DNA of 64,000 nucleotides from Lotus japonicus. Taxonomy: Eukaryota > Streptophyta > Magnoliopsida > Fabales > Fabaceae. The translations under genes and the position numbers were made by a program. Positions 48,871 to 61,104 of this stretch are shown one piece after another (within the stretch, counting starts at the first letter, position 1; each line of letters opens with the position of its first letter). The notes beneath the pieces were generated by a model that saw nothing but the letters and a program-made list of their open reading frames with translations, ran no database searches and was not told the DNA's origin. The stretch lies in the NCBI RefSeq assembly GCF_012489685.1, contig NC_080045.1:4841001-4905000 (forward strand), read 5' to 3'.

Positions 48871-49990
48871 ATCACTTTCAACGTCTCCTTTTTTCTATAG
48901 GAGAAGAAAGGCTCGTTTCTTACTCTGCTAGGGCAAACTAACAGCTGCGCCGTCTCCCCCCCTTTGGGGGTTTCTTCCCCCATTGGGGGGTTTTCTCTTC
49001 CTCTAGGATAGTTTTTCAGCTTGATAGAAGCTTGTCTTCCCACATCAGGTGGGTTTTCTTCCACAATAGGTGGATTTCTACCCAAATAAGTGGGTTTGTT
49101 TCTCTTGCTTTGTCTGGGTTTTCTCCCCTTTCCTTGGCCTCTTCCATCCTCCTCCACCCACCACCACGCTTGCCTCCACCTTGGCCACCTCCAACCGCCA
49201 CCATCTACCACCGGGTGCTCAACAGCAGATCAATGTTCGGTTTGTCTTTTACAGAGGATACTAGAGCTCGGTTTTAGCCTCTGTGTTTCTAGTTGCTAGA
49301 TCTGCAGCCGTGATGCTCGCCGCTACCCAAGCCTGTGGCCTTATTCCTCATCTCTTTATGGCGGCTTTTTAGGGTGTAAGAGAGTGGCTTTTGGACCTGT
49401 TCTGCAGCTTTTGGGGTTTTGGCCTGGCGCTTCACCGTCGTCAGCAACAGCTCCGATCGCCTCCTCAGCTCCGGCTACGGATCTGCCTTGGTCGCCACCC
49501 GTTGGACTCCGCGCTCTGTCTCTGCTCCATTTGGCATCCCGACCACTTCCACTGCTCCAGCGTTCCTCTGTCAGCTTTTGCTGCTGCTGTTTGGAATCTA
49601 CAGAAGCTCCCATCTTTTCCCTGCTCTCAGAGATGCTAGTTTGACCCCTATTTGCGCCTCCGAAGCCACGCCGCTGGTTTCCTTTTCGTCGCACTACAAC
49701 TCCGGCAGAGCCGCTTGTTGTATAAAGGGAGCGCTGGTTAAAGCCTTTCATGATCTTCTTCGCTCAGAAGTTAATTGGCTCTCTGTCTTTGGGATTTAGG
49801 GGGTTTTGTACGTCCCTATGGATTTTACTTCATGTTTTTAGCTGGTGTATTCAGCTGAGTGGCATGCTTGTTCTTCATTTGTTTAGGGTTTTGTGCATTG
49901 TGTAACACTCTTATAGATTATATCTCGCATGTTGTAAGTGCCGTGAGGCAATCCTTTGGGTTTTATTCCATACATCATTGACAAAAAAAA
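48871..49990 (+). mobile_element. Poly(A)-tailed retroposon of unknown parentage
   Basis: A 1.1-kb, relatively GC-rich segment ends in a poly-A run (49982-49992) and is flanked by the 10-bp direct repeat AAATTATAGA (48861-48870 and 49991-50000). This is the signature of target-primed retroposition. Frames of 80-130 codons occur on both strands but none shows a known domain. It could be a truncated LINE, a non-autonomous LINE derivative or a retrocopy of a transcript. Confidence 0.6.
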
Positions 49991-50609
49991 AAATTATAGA
50001 TATAATACTTTTATTGTTAAACACTATTTAAAAACTTTAAAATATTATTTCATTACCACTAGTTTGACCATGATTCATTCGCAGTATGATCATTGAATCT
50101 TGAACCGGGGACTCTACCGCTCTAATGATCGATTCAGCTGAGAACATTGTTTGTACGTGAAAGAGAGGGGATTATATTTTAATATTTTACTAGAAAAGTA
50201 TTTATAAACTTAATGAGATTTGTGGGGTTCGCAACAAGTATTATATGCACGAGCTAACTCAATTTGAGCCAGAAACATCAAAATCATGGTGGAGTTAACT
50301 CCCTCAACCAAGAAAAATCATCCATAAGTCTTGAACCCCAGTTTTTGCTTAACAAAGAGAAACATGCACAATAAACCAACCTTTTTTATTGTTTTTTATG
50401 GCATCAGAACTCAGAACATACATTGAAAATTTAGGGAAAGTAAAACTAAATCAAAACCTTTTATTAGGAATTCAATAAATTGTCATTTTTTATTTTGTAT
50501 AAGTATTAAAAATAATAAATATGTTGTTGTCAGATGATATAAATATCTATAAAGAAGAATATAAATATTTTATGACTTTATTTTGATGCACATGTTAGTG
50601 TAATATTCA

Positions 50610-51175
50610 AACTTGAAATATGCAGAAGTAAAGTTAACAGCGATGATATAGTGAAGGAAAACAGAACTGCAGGTTGTGGTGGGGTTTTCTGAGATGAGAA
50701 TGGAGGTTGGATTGCTAGGTTTTGCAATAATCTGGGCACCTCAAACCCCCTTCTTACTGAGCTTCCTGCTATCTCGACCACAATTCATCTCTTTCTTAAG
50801 CGTTCCTTCCCTCACGTTATAGTGGAAAGCAACTCCTTGGAAGTGATTTATCTAATGTCCTCTAGTAGCAAGTCAACTAAGATCATCTGTACTGATGTAC
50901 TTGGCCAAATAGATAGGGGAGTTGTGTTTCATGGCAATGTTAAGTTTTCATTTTTCTCCAAAGACTGCAATGTTGTAACGAATTGGTTTGCAAGCAACTT
51001 TTTTATCTTTTGTTTTGGAGACCTATGTTTCCCCTTTCCCTTTTGGGGTTATCATCGTCGTCATAGGATGGATGCCGAGGGAGGTTATCCTCTTGTCTGT
51101 TCGAACTTGGTGCCTAATTTCTCTATCAAGTCTTAGCCCGTTATAATTTATTTTTTCATTGTACAAAAAAAAAGT
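50610..51175 (+). pseudogene. LINE RNase H domain remnant
   Basis: On the plus strand a degenerate frame reads ...AGCGGVF, (stop), DENGGWIARFCNNLG, then LLTELPAISTTIHLFLKR and HVIVESNSLEVI. This is the RNase H-like domain found at the end of plant LINE ORF2 (G-G-V-x-R, A-E-x-x-A, V-E-x-D-S patterns, here damaged). A poly-A run (51165-51173) follows. Stops and frame shifts show it is dead. Confidence 0.7.
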
Positions 51176-54100
51176 GCATACACATTATATTTATATTTTA
51201 ACATTTTATTATAAGATCTTTGATAAAAGATCCATTTCTGTCTCTGTGTTTTTTTCTTTGTGGGGATCATGACGCCTGTCTCTTTCTTGAAATTGCGTTG
51301 GATAATGGACACTATAGCGTATTTTAATATTTTTGGTCGAAATGATGAGTAAGGTATAGCCACCAAGGGTCCACATGGCATGGACAGATCCGTTGATTAA
51401 GTCCAACAATATGAAGGCCCATATCCTATGCCGTTAACAGGCTTAATTAGTTTCTGTGGTGACCAGTGCAATAAGTGCTGTTGGAACCCAAAATATCCTT
51501 GAAAGAAAAAAAACTAAAATATGCTTCCTAATTGTGTGATCTCTCATGTAGCATTGAGCTACTACCCACAATCTAATTGTTTAAGCTCTTTATTTGGTAT
51601 ACATCACTGATTCATGTGTGATAGACATCATACACTAATATAAAAACTACCACAAGTTACTGGTGTATGATATGTGTCACTATATTAGTGTACACAGATT
51701 ATTTTTGTTAGGCATATAATGGCAACATGTCTTAGCTAGCTGCTTAAAATTTGAAACTCCTACCCCTTAAAAAAATGTTAAGAGTAGCTTAATTATTGTT
51801 GTAAACCGGATAATATTATTTTTTCAATGGCATGGTAAAAATGTCAATATATTTCGTATCGTATATGATAAAGTGGATCCCACAAATTGAGTGGTGGTGT
51901 TATAATACAAGTGTGTATATGTATATATAATTAGTGGGAATCAAGAACATGACAAGGAGGTGAGGAGGAAGGTTCCCTCCCATACTTGTTTGCTGCACAA
52001 CACAACAAACGGGAATCTTTGGAATCCGAGTGAGTACACATCATCATCTTCATCATGTCATAGCATGCTATTGTTATGGCGAACTCAACTTCAAACACCT
52101 TCCGTGTATTTCTGAACTTCTGATCCAATATCCATCACCATTCAACTGGTTTCAACTGTTTACAACCGTACATATGTTTCTCATACTTCAACCACATTAG
52201 GATTTTTTTATTACATTTTATGACTTATTATTTCCTTTAATTCTAAATTATATAGATAAGATTTTATTTTTTTGTTAAATTGAAGTTATAGTAGAAATAA
52301 TTTATGTGTACCGTTCGTTTAAAATTTCTCTACCCAGACATCTAGTAATTATTTGTCACATTAGAAAATAGGTTTTAAACTTAATTAAAATAAAACATAT
52401 TGTAATTGTTTGAATATGTGTGTGACGTTAAATAATTGAATGCCTGTGTAGAGATGTTTAATTCTTTTTATTAACCAAAACTAAATAATAATGTATATTA
52501 ATTTATAAAATTTAAATAACTTATTATATTTTTGCATTAACTTGCTTATATATAATTTCTAAAATTTATATTACTTTGATCAGTTTGATGTGAAGGTGCA
52601 AAGCAGAAAAGTGGGAAAGTGCATGGCAAAGTCAGAAAGAGACACAGAAAGAACCAAATGAAAAGAAAAGGGTAGCAACCATTACGTAAGTGCAGGCTTC
52701 TTGTTGCACGAGTGTATTTACAATATTTTTAAATTGTTTAAAAACTATTATACTTTGAATATTAAAATAAATTTTAATTGCAATTATTATTAAACTAAAA
52801 ATAATTATCTTGAGACATTTTAATAAATATTATTAGAGTTCTCTTTGTGTAAAAAAAATATATACTCAACTTTAATAATTAACATTGAATTAGTTTTAAT
52901 ATTTTTTTTTCGAAAATAAAATATTATATATATATATAAGAAGTTGAGATACATCCTCTCTCAACATTGGTACAGTAACCACACCAATAACAAGCAAAAA
53001 CTCAGACCCTACGGTAATAACCTCCCAAAAACCTCTCAATAGGCAGATAGGAAAGTCATACCAAAAACCTACCGTCTACTCCGCTAGTTTTAATAATTTA
53101 ATAATTCTTTAATTTTTTTATATTTACAATAATTATGTAAATTTGAAATATTTTATATGAAATAATAAGTTTTTAATATCATCAAATAAGTTCTAGTAAT
53201 ATGTGTGCTTTTTATAAAAAATTCTTTTAAAAATAAATAAAAAAGTAACTTTAACTTTTAAAATTATAATAAATTATAAATTTAATAGCTCTTTCAAAAA
53301 AACTTTAATAACGTAAAATATGCATTCTCAAGTCATTTGTAATTTATTCAACATTTTTGCATTATTTTTCTGCATTCTCAAGTCTTTTTCACTAATATAT
53401 AATAGATCGAAATTTTTTTCAAATAATAAACACATACCTGATGGCGAAACTTTTTTGAATTTTAAAACTACCTTGTCAAGATTAGTTATTACTTTTTCAT
53501 ATTTTATTATTAATTAATTTTTATTCTTAATATTTGTTCACATATGAAAACATTACCTAGTTTCATTTTAATTATAAGTGTCTAATTTGTTTACAAAAGT
53601 AAATTTTAGTTTTTTATTATGAAGGATAGTGAGTAATTTCTATGAAAAATGAAAAGTCATGACTTAAATTTTTTTTCAAGGGGGTGAATGAGGGTCTTTA
53701 TTTCTACTATTGAATTTAATGCTATATGGTTCAAGATTTCATACGGGTATATAGATAGATTAACGTTAACATCAAATTTCATACTAAAATAATTTCAAAA
53801 TTAAATATAATGACGTGGACCCCGAAGAAATCACCCATTTTCTTTATGGGCTGTGGACCCAATGACAAGGGCCATACGAAAAAAATATTAGATACCATCA
53901 TAACATTAGGAATCCATTGACCAAAAAAAAAAAAAAAAACATTAGGAATCCTCACTCAATAATCCAACGATCAAGTTCCGTTTCTTCATTGATAAATAAA
54001 TAAAGGAGGTTCTGTTTTTTCCTTCTTCATTTTTAATTGTTTCTTTGCCTTTATTGTCTCTGTCAATGTCAGATTTGCCCTTTATTGGTACAACTATAAT

Positions 54101-54375
54101 GGGTCCAGCCGTTGGAGAAGTTCTTGGACATTTTGATGATAATTTGATCAATTTGCATCATTTGGGATGACTTGCCAATTTGAATTCCTTTAGCAGGTCT
54201 TTTTCTGTTGTTGTTTCTTCTAAATAATCAGGGATTTCCACACTTTAATTAAGAAATGGTTGATGAATATAAGATATTCTTACCAAACTTTCAAAAGAAA
54301 ATAACTGGTTAAGGGTATATGTTTAGATACTTCTTACCGGTGCTAATTAGTGTTAACATTCACATAAAAATAAAG
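51176..54375. other. AT-rich intergenic DNA
   Basis: No gene is firmly supported in this 3.2 kb. A small minus-strand frame at 51931-52128 (65 codons, ending CHVLDSH) is in slightly less AT-rich DNA but has no recognised family. A short imperfect hairpin around 51620-51700 pairs ACATCATACAC with GTGTATGATATGT. The rest is very AT-rich. Confidence 0.45.
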
Positions 54376-54555
54376 AGATTAATTTCTATGCACTGACGGT
54401 GTAAAAAGTTTTACACTATCATTCAATCACAACCTTCCATTTTCTATTTTAGATATTATTAAATTTAAAATTAATTATGAGATAACAAAATGAAGGGATG
54501 TGATTGAATGATGTTGTAAAACTTATTTACACCGTCGATGCATAGAAATTAATCT
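54376..54555. mobile_element. Fold-back MITE, about 180 bp
   Basis: Left and right arms are inverse complements over about 60 bases. Both outer ends read AGATTAATTTCTATGCA inward and continue through GACGGTGTAAA and TTTTACA to CATTCAATCACA. The interior is AT-rich. The flanks resemble each other (AAATAAAG on the left, AAATAAAAG on the right). The 9-bp-scale duplication would fit a Mutator-type MITE, but it is not exact. Confidence 0.85.
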
Positions 54556-55171
54556 AAAAAATAAAAGGTGAATTGAACTCTCTAAATAGATCGATAGAGA
54601 TAATATATTCAAACACACAATGGACTTTGTTGATAAAAGTATATCAATGAATTTTAAATTTCAATTAAAATCGCACACAAACTTATCTGAACTTTACTTT
54701 TACCATTTATATATAGTTTTCTCGCAAACAATACATATATGAAATTTATCTGTTTTGCATTGTCGTGAAGATATCAGGTTCTTGTGATAGCTGAATAGTT
54801 GTTTGTAGTGTTCAAAGTCAAACATTGCGTCTCTCCAGTATGAAGAAGAAAGCGATTTGAAAAAGATGCTTTCATGTTTGGCACTGTTAATTAGTACTAC
54901 TGATTTATTTGGATTAGCATTGTGAGGTTTGATTAATTTTGAATAGAATGGATTATAATAAAAGTGAAAATGAACTCATTTATGTTTAAATATATTTATG
55001 GAAAAAACATTTTATGCACATAATATTATTAAATCTAGTTGTGATTATTGTCTTTTTATAAGTTATATGGGTTTTGTAATGAAATTGATTTTGGAGCCAA
55101 AGTTTATTGTGAAAAGAAAATTATTGGACTCATAGCAAGGGTAAATAGAAGAAAAGATATATACTAACAAT

Positions 55172-55315
55172 GTGTCGGTCTAGTGGTAAGCAAGCAGATC
55201 TCATAAGGATGAAATTAAAGTATAAATTTGAATTTCGACCAAGAAAGACATTTATTACGAGGGACATACAAATGTTTCCCAAATAAATAATAATATCCAT
55301 CAAAGAAAAAAAAAA
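55172..55315 (+). mobile_element. Degenerate tRNA-SINE (possible)
   Basis: An A-box-like stretch (GTCTAGTGGTAAGC) is followed, 40-50 bases on, by a decayed B box (TTTGAATTTCGACC) and ends in an A-rich tail near 55305-55317. The order fits a tRNA-derived SINE. No target duplication was found. Confidence 0.4.
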
Positions 55316-55474
55316 GAATAAACAAGAGAAGTAATAGAGAAAGAATGGAAGAAAAGAGATATTACCCGTTTCTTATTATTAAATGTATATCTCATACAAG
55401 ACTTACACTACACATGTTAAGGTTGTAAACATTAGGAGACCAAGTTAGAATATGTTGGTTTCCAAATAGATTTA

Positions 55475-55660
55475 GATTATGTAGCCGTGTAGATCTGTTG
55501 AGAAACCAACGTAACGATTTCCTAATCAAACGATTACTCGAGGAAGGGATTTTGTTCCTCAATGCAGATTCTTAATGCACTTTAAAAAGCTCATAGTAAT
55601 CGCTATTGAGAAGTTGTGACTAAGGTAAAGCTGTGAACGACTAAAATGGCTAAAAGACTT
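55475..55660 (+). repeat. Dispersed repeat, copy 2 (partner at 47049)
   Basis: It shares ordered motifs with 47049-47230, including CGATTACTCGAGGAAG / CGATTATTTGAGGAAG and ATTGAGAAGTTGTG / ACTGAGAAGTTGTG. Both copies are in the same orientation and both are followed by CTAAGGTAAAG and ACTAAAATGG. Confidence 0.55.
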
Positions 55661-56235
55661 AAAGCGATAAAAATAAAGAGTTGAAGTAAACGAATTAAAA
55701 TGTTGAAAGGTAAAAGCAGGAAAGTAAAGACAAAAAATAAATGCATGAAATTTGTAAATTTGATTTATTGTTTGAATTGTGTCTACAAATGAGGCTTAAA
55801 CAAATATTTATAGAGGTAAACCACACTAATTATAGAAGTTATTTTCTTTCCATGAAGTCTACAATGTTCTCTAGGCACTAAGCATGTGTACAAACACTTA
55901 AGATCATCCTGTCAAAACCTCAAAATCGTCATATCAGCTAGTGGGTCTCCCTACCCAAGTTGATCGGTTGGCTCCACTACCTCCATTTGACATGAAACTC
56001 TTATATTTGTGGCAAGTGGATCCACTCTGACTTTCTCTTCAAGTATTAGACGAAAATGTTACTTAAAGATTAATTAATTACAGTAAAACTCCCAGTATTA
56101 TGTAATATATTCCTTCCTTAAAAGTACGATTTGTTGTTATCAACAAAAATTGCATTAACTCTTTTAGCATGTGTTTTATCTGGGAATTTTAAACAGTAAT
56201 GAATTTAGGCTACTGGTCTTCGACATTTCAAGGTC

Positions 56236-56325
56236 CAAATCAGTTAACGACTGACTGACAGTTGACCTGTCGGCTAATGACTGATTGACAGTTGACCCGT
56301 AACGACTGATTGACAACTGACCTGT
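56236..56325. repeat. Short tandem repeat, 25-30 bp unit
   Basis: Three copies of a unit of the form TAA(C/T)GACTGA(C/T)TGACA(G/A) followed by TTGACC(C/T)GT occur in tandem. The second copy is a few bases shorter. It is non-coding. Confidence 0.75.
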
Positions 56326-57821
56326 GATTGTAAAGAATTGTATTACCTTCAAATGTATTTAGGACTTTTTTATAGTATTTTTTATTATTTTAGGCGTAAC
56401 TTATGTTAAATTGGCTTAGCTAGGCAACATCAAAGTAATTCCATAATAGGAATAACTTTTTAAGATAATTTTCAAACCAAGATAAATTAAACCTTGGCGA
56501 GTGTCCGATTGACAATGAGTAAAATCGAAGAAGTCTAATGCTTCAATTTTTTGAATTCTAGAAAATTTTCATTTGTTATTTTTATCTTTTAATTATAATG
56601 GGATGATTAAAATCAAAATTAAAGTTTTTTTAGATGAAAAAAATAATAATTAGTACATCACAAAGATAAATTGCATCTTTTAGGAAACGATCTCTAGACA
56701 TTTCTTTTCTCGGACCCTATGCCCCCAAATTAAAGTTAAAATTAAGGATGAGTTAAAGTTTCTAAAGTAAACTGAAAATTCAGATTTAATTAAAGGATTT
56801 GGGCAAAATTTAGTGTTCACAATGAAAAAAAATGGTCATTTTTGTTTTACCAAATCCCAAAATAATTGATTCAATACACAAAAGTGGACCATCGACCCAG
56901 TGGGTCCCTTTATTAATATGAAACGTTTTTTTTTTTAACTCAATTAATATGAAACGTTAGAAGAAGCAAGTTGTTGACAAAAAAATTAAAGAGAACTGAG
57001 CAAGCAAACAAGAAAATTTTAACACCAGCATTTTGCTTGAACTGTTATGTTAGCCCCCAAAGATTAAATAAACATTAAAAAGTCGCAGCTTCCCACACCA
57101 CTACTAGGGGGAAGACGTGGCACCTCGTCATTCGCAATTTCGCATACCAATAGCTACCACATCATTCATAGTTATTATCGATTTATCGCTAATTCAATAA
57201 AATTAAAATTTTGCCTAGAACTAGTTACTAAGTTTTTTTTATGGAGAACTAGTTACTAAGTTAAGGAGAGGTTTTAAGTTTATCTGAATGAAACGGCATT
57301 AAATACTTGTTAAGAAAACTAAAAACTTAGTAGTAGACTAGTATCCAACTCCAAAAATATTTGAAACATGAGATGTGATTCTAAGGCTTCGAACTGTTAG
57401 TTCATCGCTGCTTGTATGCACTAAAAAATGTTTATTTTTACTAATTACTTCTAAATCGTTATTCGAGTATAATTACAAAAATATTAACTTGACTATTATA
57501 CGTATGATGAACAAGCAAATAAATTAATTTTTTATTGGATCATTTTATATATGTTTTCTGAAAAAAAAATGCAGTAAAGAGGTGTTGAACGGAAAATATT
57601 TAACAAAGATATTTTCGGGAAGAAGCGTATTCAATTGCAACTAAATGAATAAGAAATGCTTTCTTCTCACGAAATGTATACACCGAGGCCATTTGCCCAT
57701 TTCCATGGAAGATATTTCCCCACGTGAAAGCCGGATATTTCTTTACAAAAAAATCAAAGATTATTTTAGTCTTTTAATAAATTTAAACAAATTTAGTTCG
57801 TCAATTTTTTAATTATAATAA

Positions 57822-59198
57822 GGTGGAGACTAGCATGAAAGAGCAAATGGGTCTTCTATAGATGAAAGACCTTATTTTATCATAGGATTTTACATATTTA
57901 CCCTTAAATTCATTTAAAAAATCAATTATGTCATAGATGTTATCTTCCCCCTTTTACCAGTTTACCCTCTTCTTCACCAACAAACCTCTCTGCACCCACC
58001 AAACACAATATTAACAACAGATCCAACAAAATCAAATCTCACACTTGGATTGTAATTTGCACTTGGATTGAAATCCAAGATTGATTAGAGGATGGATTAG
58101 AAAACATGGCTACAACGGGTAATAGAAACATAAATTGAAGTGAAAAGAATGAAAGGGAAAATCAAAATACCATGAAAGGGGAGGGAAGCGGTGGGTGGGG
58201 AAGATAAAAAAATCAAATTTCATGGTTTATGATTGATTGCATATGTGTTGATATTACAAATTGATCAGGGGAGGAACCCAAGATCGTACGGAGAACGGAG
58301 AAGAGGAGTCGCGGCCGGTAGAGGAAGGTTGGGTGGAGGTCACCGTCTCGGGAGGGGGCCCTGCAAAGCACTCCGAAGCTTAAGTTAGTTGAGAGCAACC
58401 TTGGATATATTTTGCGTGTGAAGAGGGTGAGAGATAGATACCTTGACTTCTGGAAACTTGAGGCCTTTTATACTCCTGGAGTTCTGAAGGGAGGGCCCCA
58501 ACCTGTGAAGGGACGTCATGAGTGCCTCGGGCATTTGGGTTTCCCCTCGCCCTACCACTGTTGGATCCACCTGTGGCGCCTGTCACTCTCAGAGATCCTA
58601 CGGCTCAGGGTTCCTCGTAACCCACTACCTAACCTCGAGATGTGACCTCAGCCCCCAAAGTACTGGTTGTGGAGCCCGCGATGGGATAGTCGACTAGATC
58701 TTTCTCAAAGTGTCACAGAGTCACTTGTTCTTCGATCGGCCCGTCTCGGTCGGGTGGGGGACCCGTCGTCCCCAGATGCGGTTTCGTCCCTGGTGGTTTG
58801 ATCGTCCCAAGGGGTGTCCTTCACCCTGATCGTCCCTGTTTGTATAGTGGCGGTCGTCTCCGTAATCGGTTGTGCGGGATTGTCGATCTTGCGGAGTGGT
58901 CTGTACACCTCTCGTGGGACGGGGGTCGTCCTGGGTGTTCGTATCAGGGAGGGTTTCTCCTTGGCCCAGAACACAAATATTGCAAAATGATCGAAAGGGG
59001 AATGCTGGGGAAGGAGGAGAGCGTGAATTGGGGGAAAGAGACTTGGTGGAGAAGGGGGGACGTAGGGGATATTCCAGTAATTGTCACAAATGGTATTTTA
59101 TTTAATTTTTTCATCAGGTAAGGTGACTTGCTACACTAGGTTTTTTTGCTCTTTCATGAGTGAAAGACCTATCTTTCTCTTTCATCCTAGAAGCCACC
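57822..59198. mobile_element. Mutator-like element with GC-rich cargo
   Basis: Inverted termini begin GGTGGAGACTAGCATGAAAG (left) and GGTGGCTTCTAGGATGAAAG (right, inverted), about 80 percent alike over some 34 bases. The element is bounded by the perfect 9-bp duplication TTATAATAA (57813-57821 and 59199-59207). It is 1377 bp long with no transposase. The interior from 58250 to 59060 is markedly GC-richer than all surrounding DNA, consistent with captured host sequence (Pack-MULE-like). The right terminus also contains a second inverse copy of the CTCTTTCAT motif. Confidence 0.9.
58250..59060. pseudogene. GC-rich cargo of unknown origin in the MULE
   Basis: Frames occur on both strands. The minus-strand frames include one ending at 58213 with LHPTFLYRPRLLFSVLRTIL, and an Arg/Thr/Asp-rich one at 58705-58974. 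None is complete or carries a domain I recognise, and no splice structure is convincing. It may derive from a host gene or from another transposon. Confidence 0.3.
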
Positions 59199-59385
59199 TT
59201 ATAATAATAAAGATTCCCATTATTTATATTTTACTCAAATTCTTGAAATAATTATTTTTAAGTAAAATATTCCTGAATTAATAAACATTTTAAATTGAGT
59301 AAAAACATTAAATGTTGAATTTTTATTACATTCTTGAATATCTTTAAATTTTAAGATTATTTCATATTCTTAGAGTAAATTATAA

Positions 59386-59660
59386 TTTTTTTTTTGTTAA
59401 AAGAAGTACTTAGTCCCGAAAAAATAAAAAACTACACACGGGTAGGCCGAGGGAACAACACACCTGAAACATAAAAAACGAAGTAAATTAGAACAACTAG
59501 AGGAGGACGCTCCAGAATATGAATGTCCAACTCAAGATCATGTGCCATATTAGCTAGCTTATCCGCAACCCGGTTGGCCTCCCGACAAAGGACACACCAG
59601 AACTCCCAAGCTCTATCTTTCCACATGTGAATGTGATCAAGCCACCATAGGGATGAAGAT
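59386..59660 (-). pseudogene. LINE RNase H tail remnant (minus strand)
   Basis: The minus-strand frame contains CREANRVADKLANMAHDLE, the typical end of the LINE RNase H domain (REAN..AD.LA..). It is followed by a short trailer and a poly-A run (poly-T on plus at 59386-59395). The upstream part of the element is absent, so this is a 5'-truncated insertion. Confidence 0.75.
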
Positions 59661-59894
59661 AGTATAAAATTAAGAAATTTAATAATATGAAAATAGAAAT
59701 ATTTTATTTAAATGTTAAAATAAAAACTTGGTTAATTTTGAAATAGCTAAGGTTGTTGTTGTGTTAAATACTTTGTAAGGAGAGCTTTTGTCCATCGTTA
59801 GCAATGCTACTTAGCTCGACCATAATTGTCTTATAAAACAATACATGTGATTTTTAGTTTGAACTACATGTTTGATCATGTTCAAGCCGAATAG

Positions 59895-60016
59895 GACTAA
59901 TACAAGTGGCAAAGCTCTCACTTCCAAAGTTTAACGCAATCGTATTCATAAGGACTCAAACTCAAGACCTGTGCTTAAGAGGCAAAATAACTACTTAACC
60001 AATTGAGCTACATAGA
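59895..60016 (-). mobile_element. tRNA-like SINE (minus strand)
   Basis: On the minus strand a tRNA-like head reads TAGCTCAATTGGTTAAGTAG (A box) and, about 35 bases on, GGTCTTGAGTTTGAGTCC (B-box region). Acceptor-stem pairing is lacking, so this is a SINE rather than a working tRNA gene. The 3' boundary is not clear. Confidence 0.5.
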
Positions 60017-60020
60017 GAAT

Positions 60021-61104
60021 TGTTATATTTAGCAACATAATTGTATTTATTTTATTTATCTTCTTCCCTCCCCATCACCATGCGTTTTTCTTCCTCTTCT
60101 TCCCTCACCGTCACCATGAAACGTAAGGACAACGTTAATTATAGCAAAAACTTTCTTCAGCTCGAACGGTCCTTCTCTTAGTTGATGGTGTGATGACAAA
60201 GCCTTTCAAATTCATTTTTTGATTGAACGAATTGGTTGATTTGATGAGAATGTTTTAATTTTGAAGAAAGGGTAAATTGAAGAATTGGAAGCATACCTCA
60301 TGCATGTGCCACAAGGAAGCATGCCAAAGATCTTTGTGAGCCCATCTAGCCCAAAACTCCATACTCACTTGAAATTCAGACATACCTAGTTGGATTTAGC
60401 ACCCAAAGTTACCAAATTTCACATTCAAGAGCTTCTCTATGCTGAATTGGGAAAAAGGCCGGAACTTACAACAACACTCACTAATAGGGCAAATGTGCCA
60501 AACATATATATATTTCAGACATGTGTATCTCTCCACCTATACCAATATCAACTCCCACTATTTTTCACGCTCGAACCAACCCCAAATTACCATGAAAATA
60601 TTGTCTCTGTTGTCCCAAGCAAAGATGAATGATCCAGAAGGCCCGAGAGCGAAGCATCAATGAGAACTGAGAGGTTCTCCGGCGAGCAAAACCCGACCTG
60701 CAACTGAGGTGTCCAAACAAACGGTTGAGCTTTTGGAGAAACGGACACCACCATCGTGTTCCTGGGATGAAGACCCATTATCCCTTATACTGTCGTGAAC
60801 CGTCACCTCCGGTGAGTCCTTCGAGCCCTTCACTAGAAAACCTCTAGAATTCTCCCAAATTTTATAGAATTGTTCTTTACTCACCAATAAACGTTTTTAG
60901 TTTGGTGTAGAAATACAAAGAACTAAGGTTGAGCAAATGATGAAGTTTGAGGGTGTGATGACTCAGCTATGGTAGCTAAGACTTTTCAGCCATGGAAGAG
61001 AAAACACGATGGAGAGAGGTTTACTGGTTGTTCCATGGCGATGGTGAGGAGAGAAGATGAAAAAGATACATGATATAAATAAAATTATGTTGATAAATAT
61101 AACA
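60021..61104. mobile_element. Inverted-repeat element, about 1.1 kb (possible)
   Basis: The left arm begins TGTTATATTTAGCAACATAA and the right arm, reverse-complemented, begins TGTTATATTTATCAACATAA; the match extends for about 35-40 bases. The interior (60280-60890) contains a minus-strand frame of 76 codons (60657-60887) with no recognised domain. No target duplication was found, and similarity may extend outward into the flanking tRNA-like sequences, so the true ends are uncertain. Confidence 0.45.

Larger units (their letters stand above)
54556..57812. other. AT-rich intergenic DNA with scattered repeats
   Basis: No gene is supported. Beyond the three repeats listed separately, the segment is AT-rich with only short frames. 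Confidence 0.45.

Noticed and set aside
50080..50160. Possible SINE on the minus strand (GGTTCAAGATTC motif)
   Set aside because: A box is weak, and there is neither a clear tail nor a target duplication.
59930..60016. A functional tRNA gene on the minus strand
   Set aside because: A and B box-like motifs are present, but the acceptor and anticodon stems do not pair properly; a SINE head fits better.
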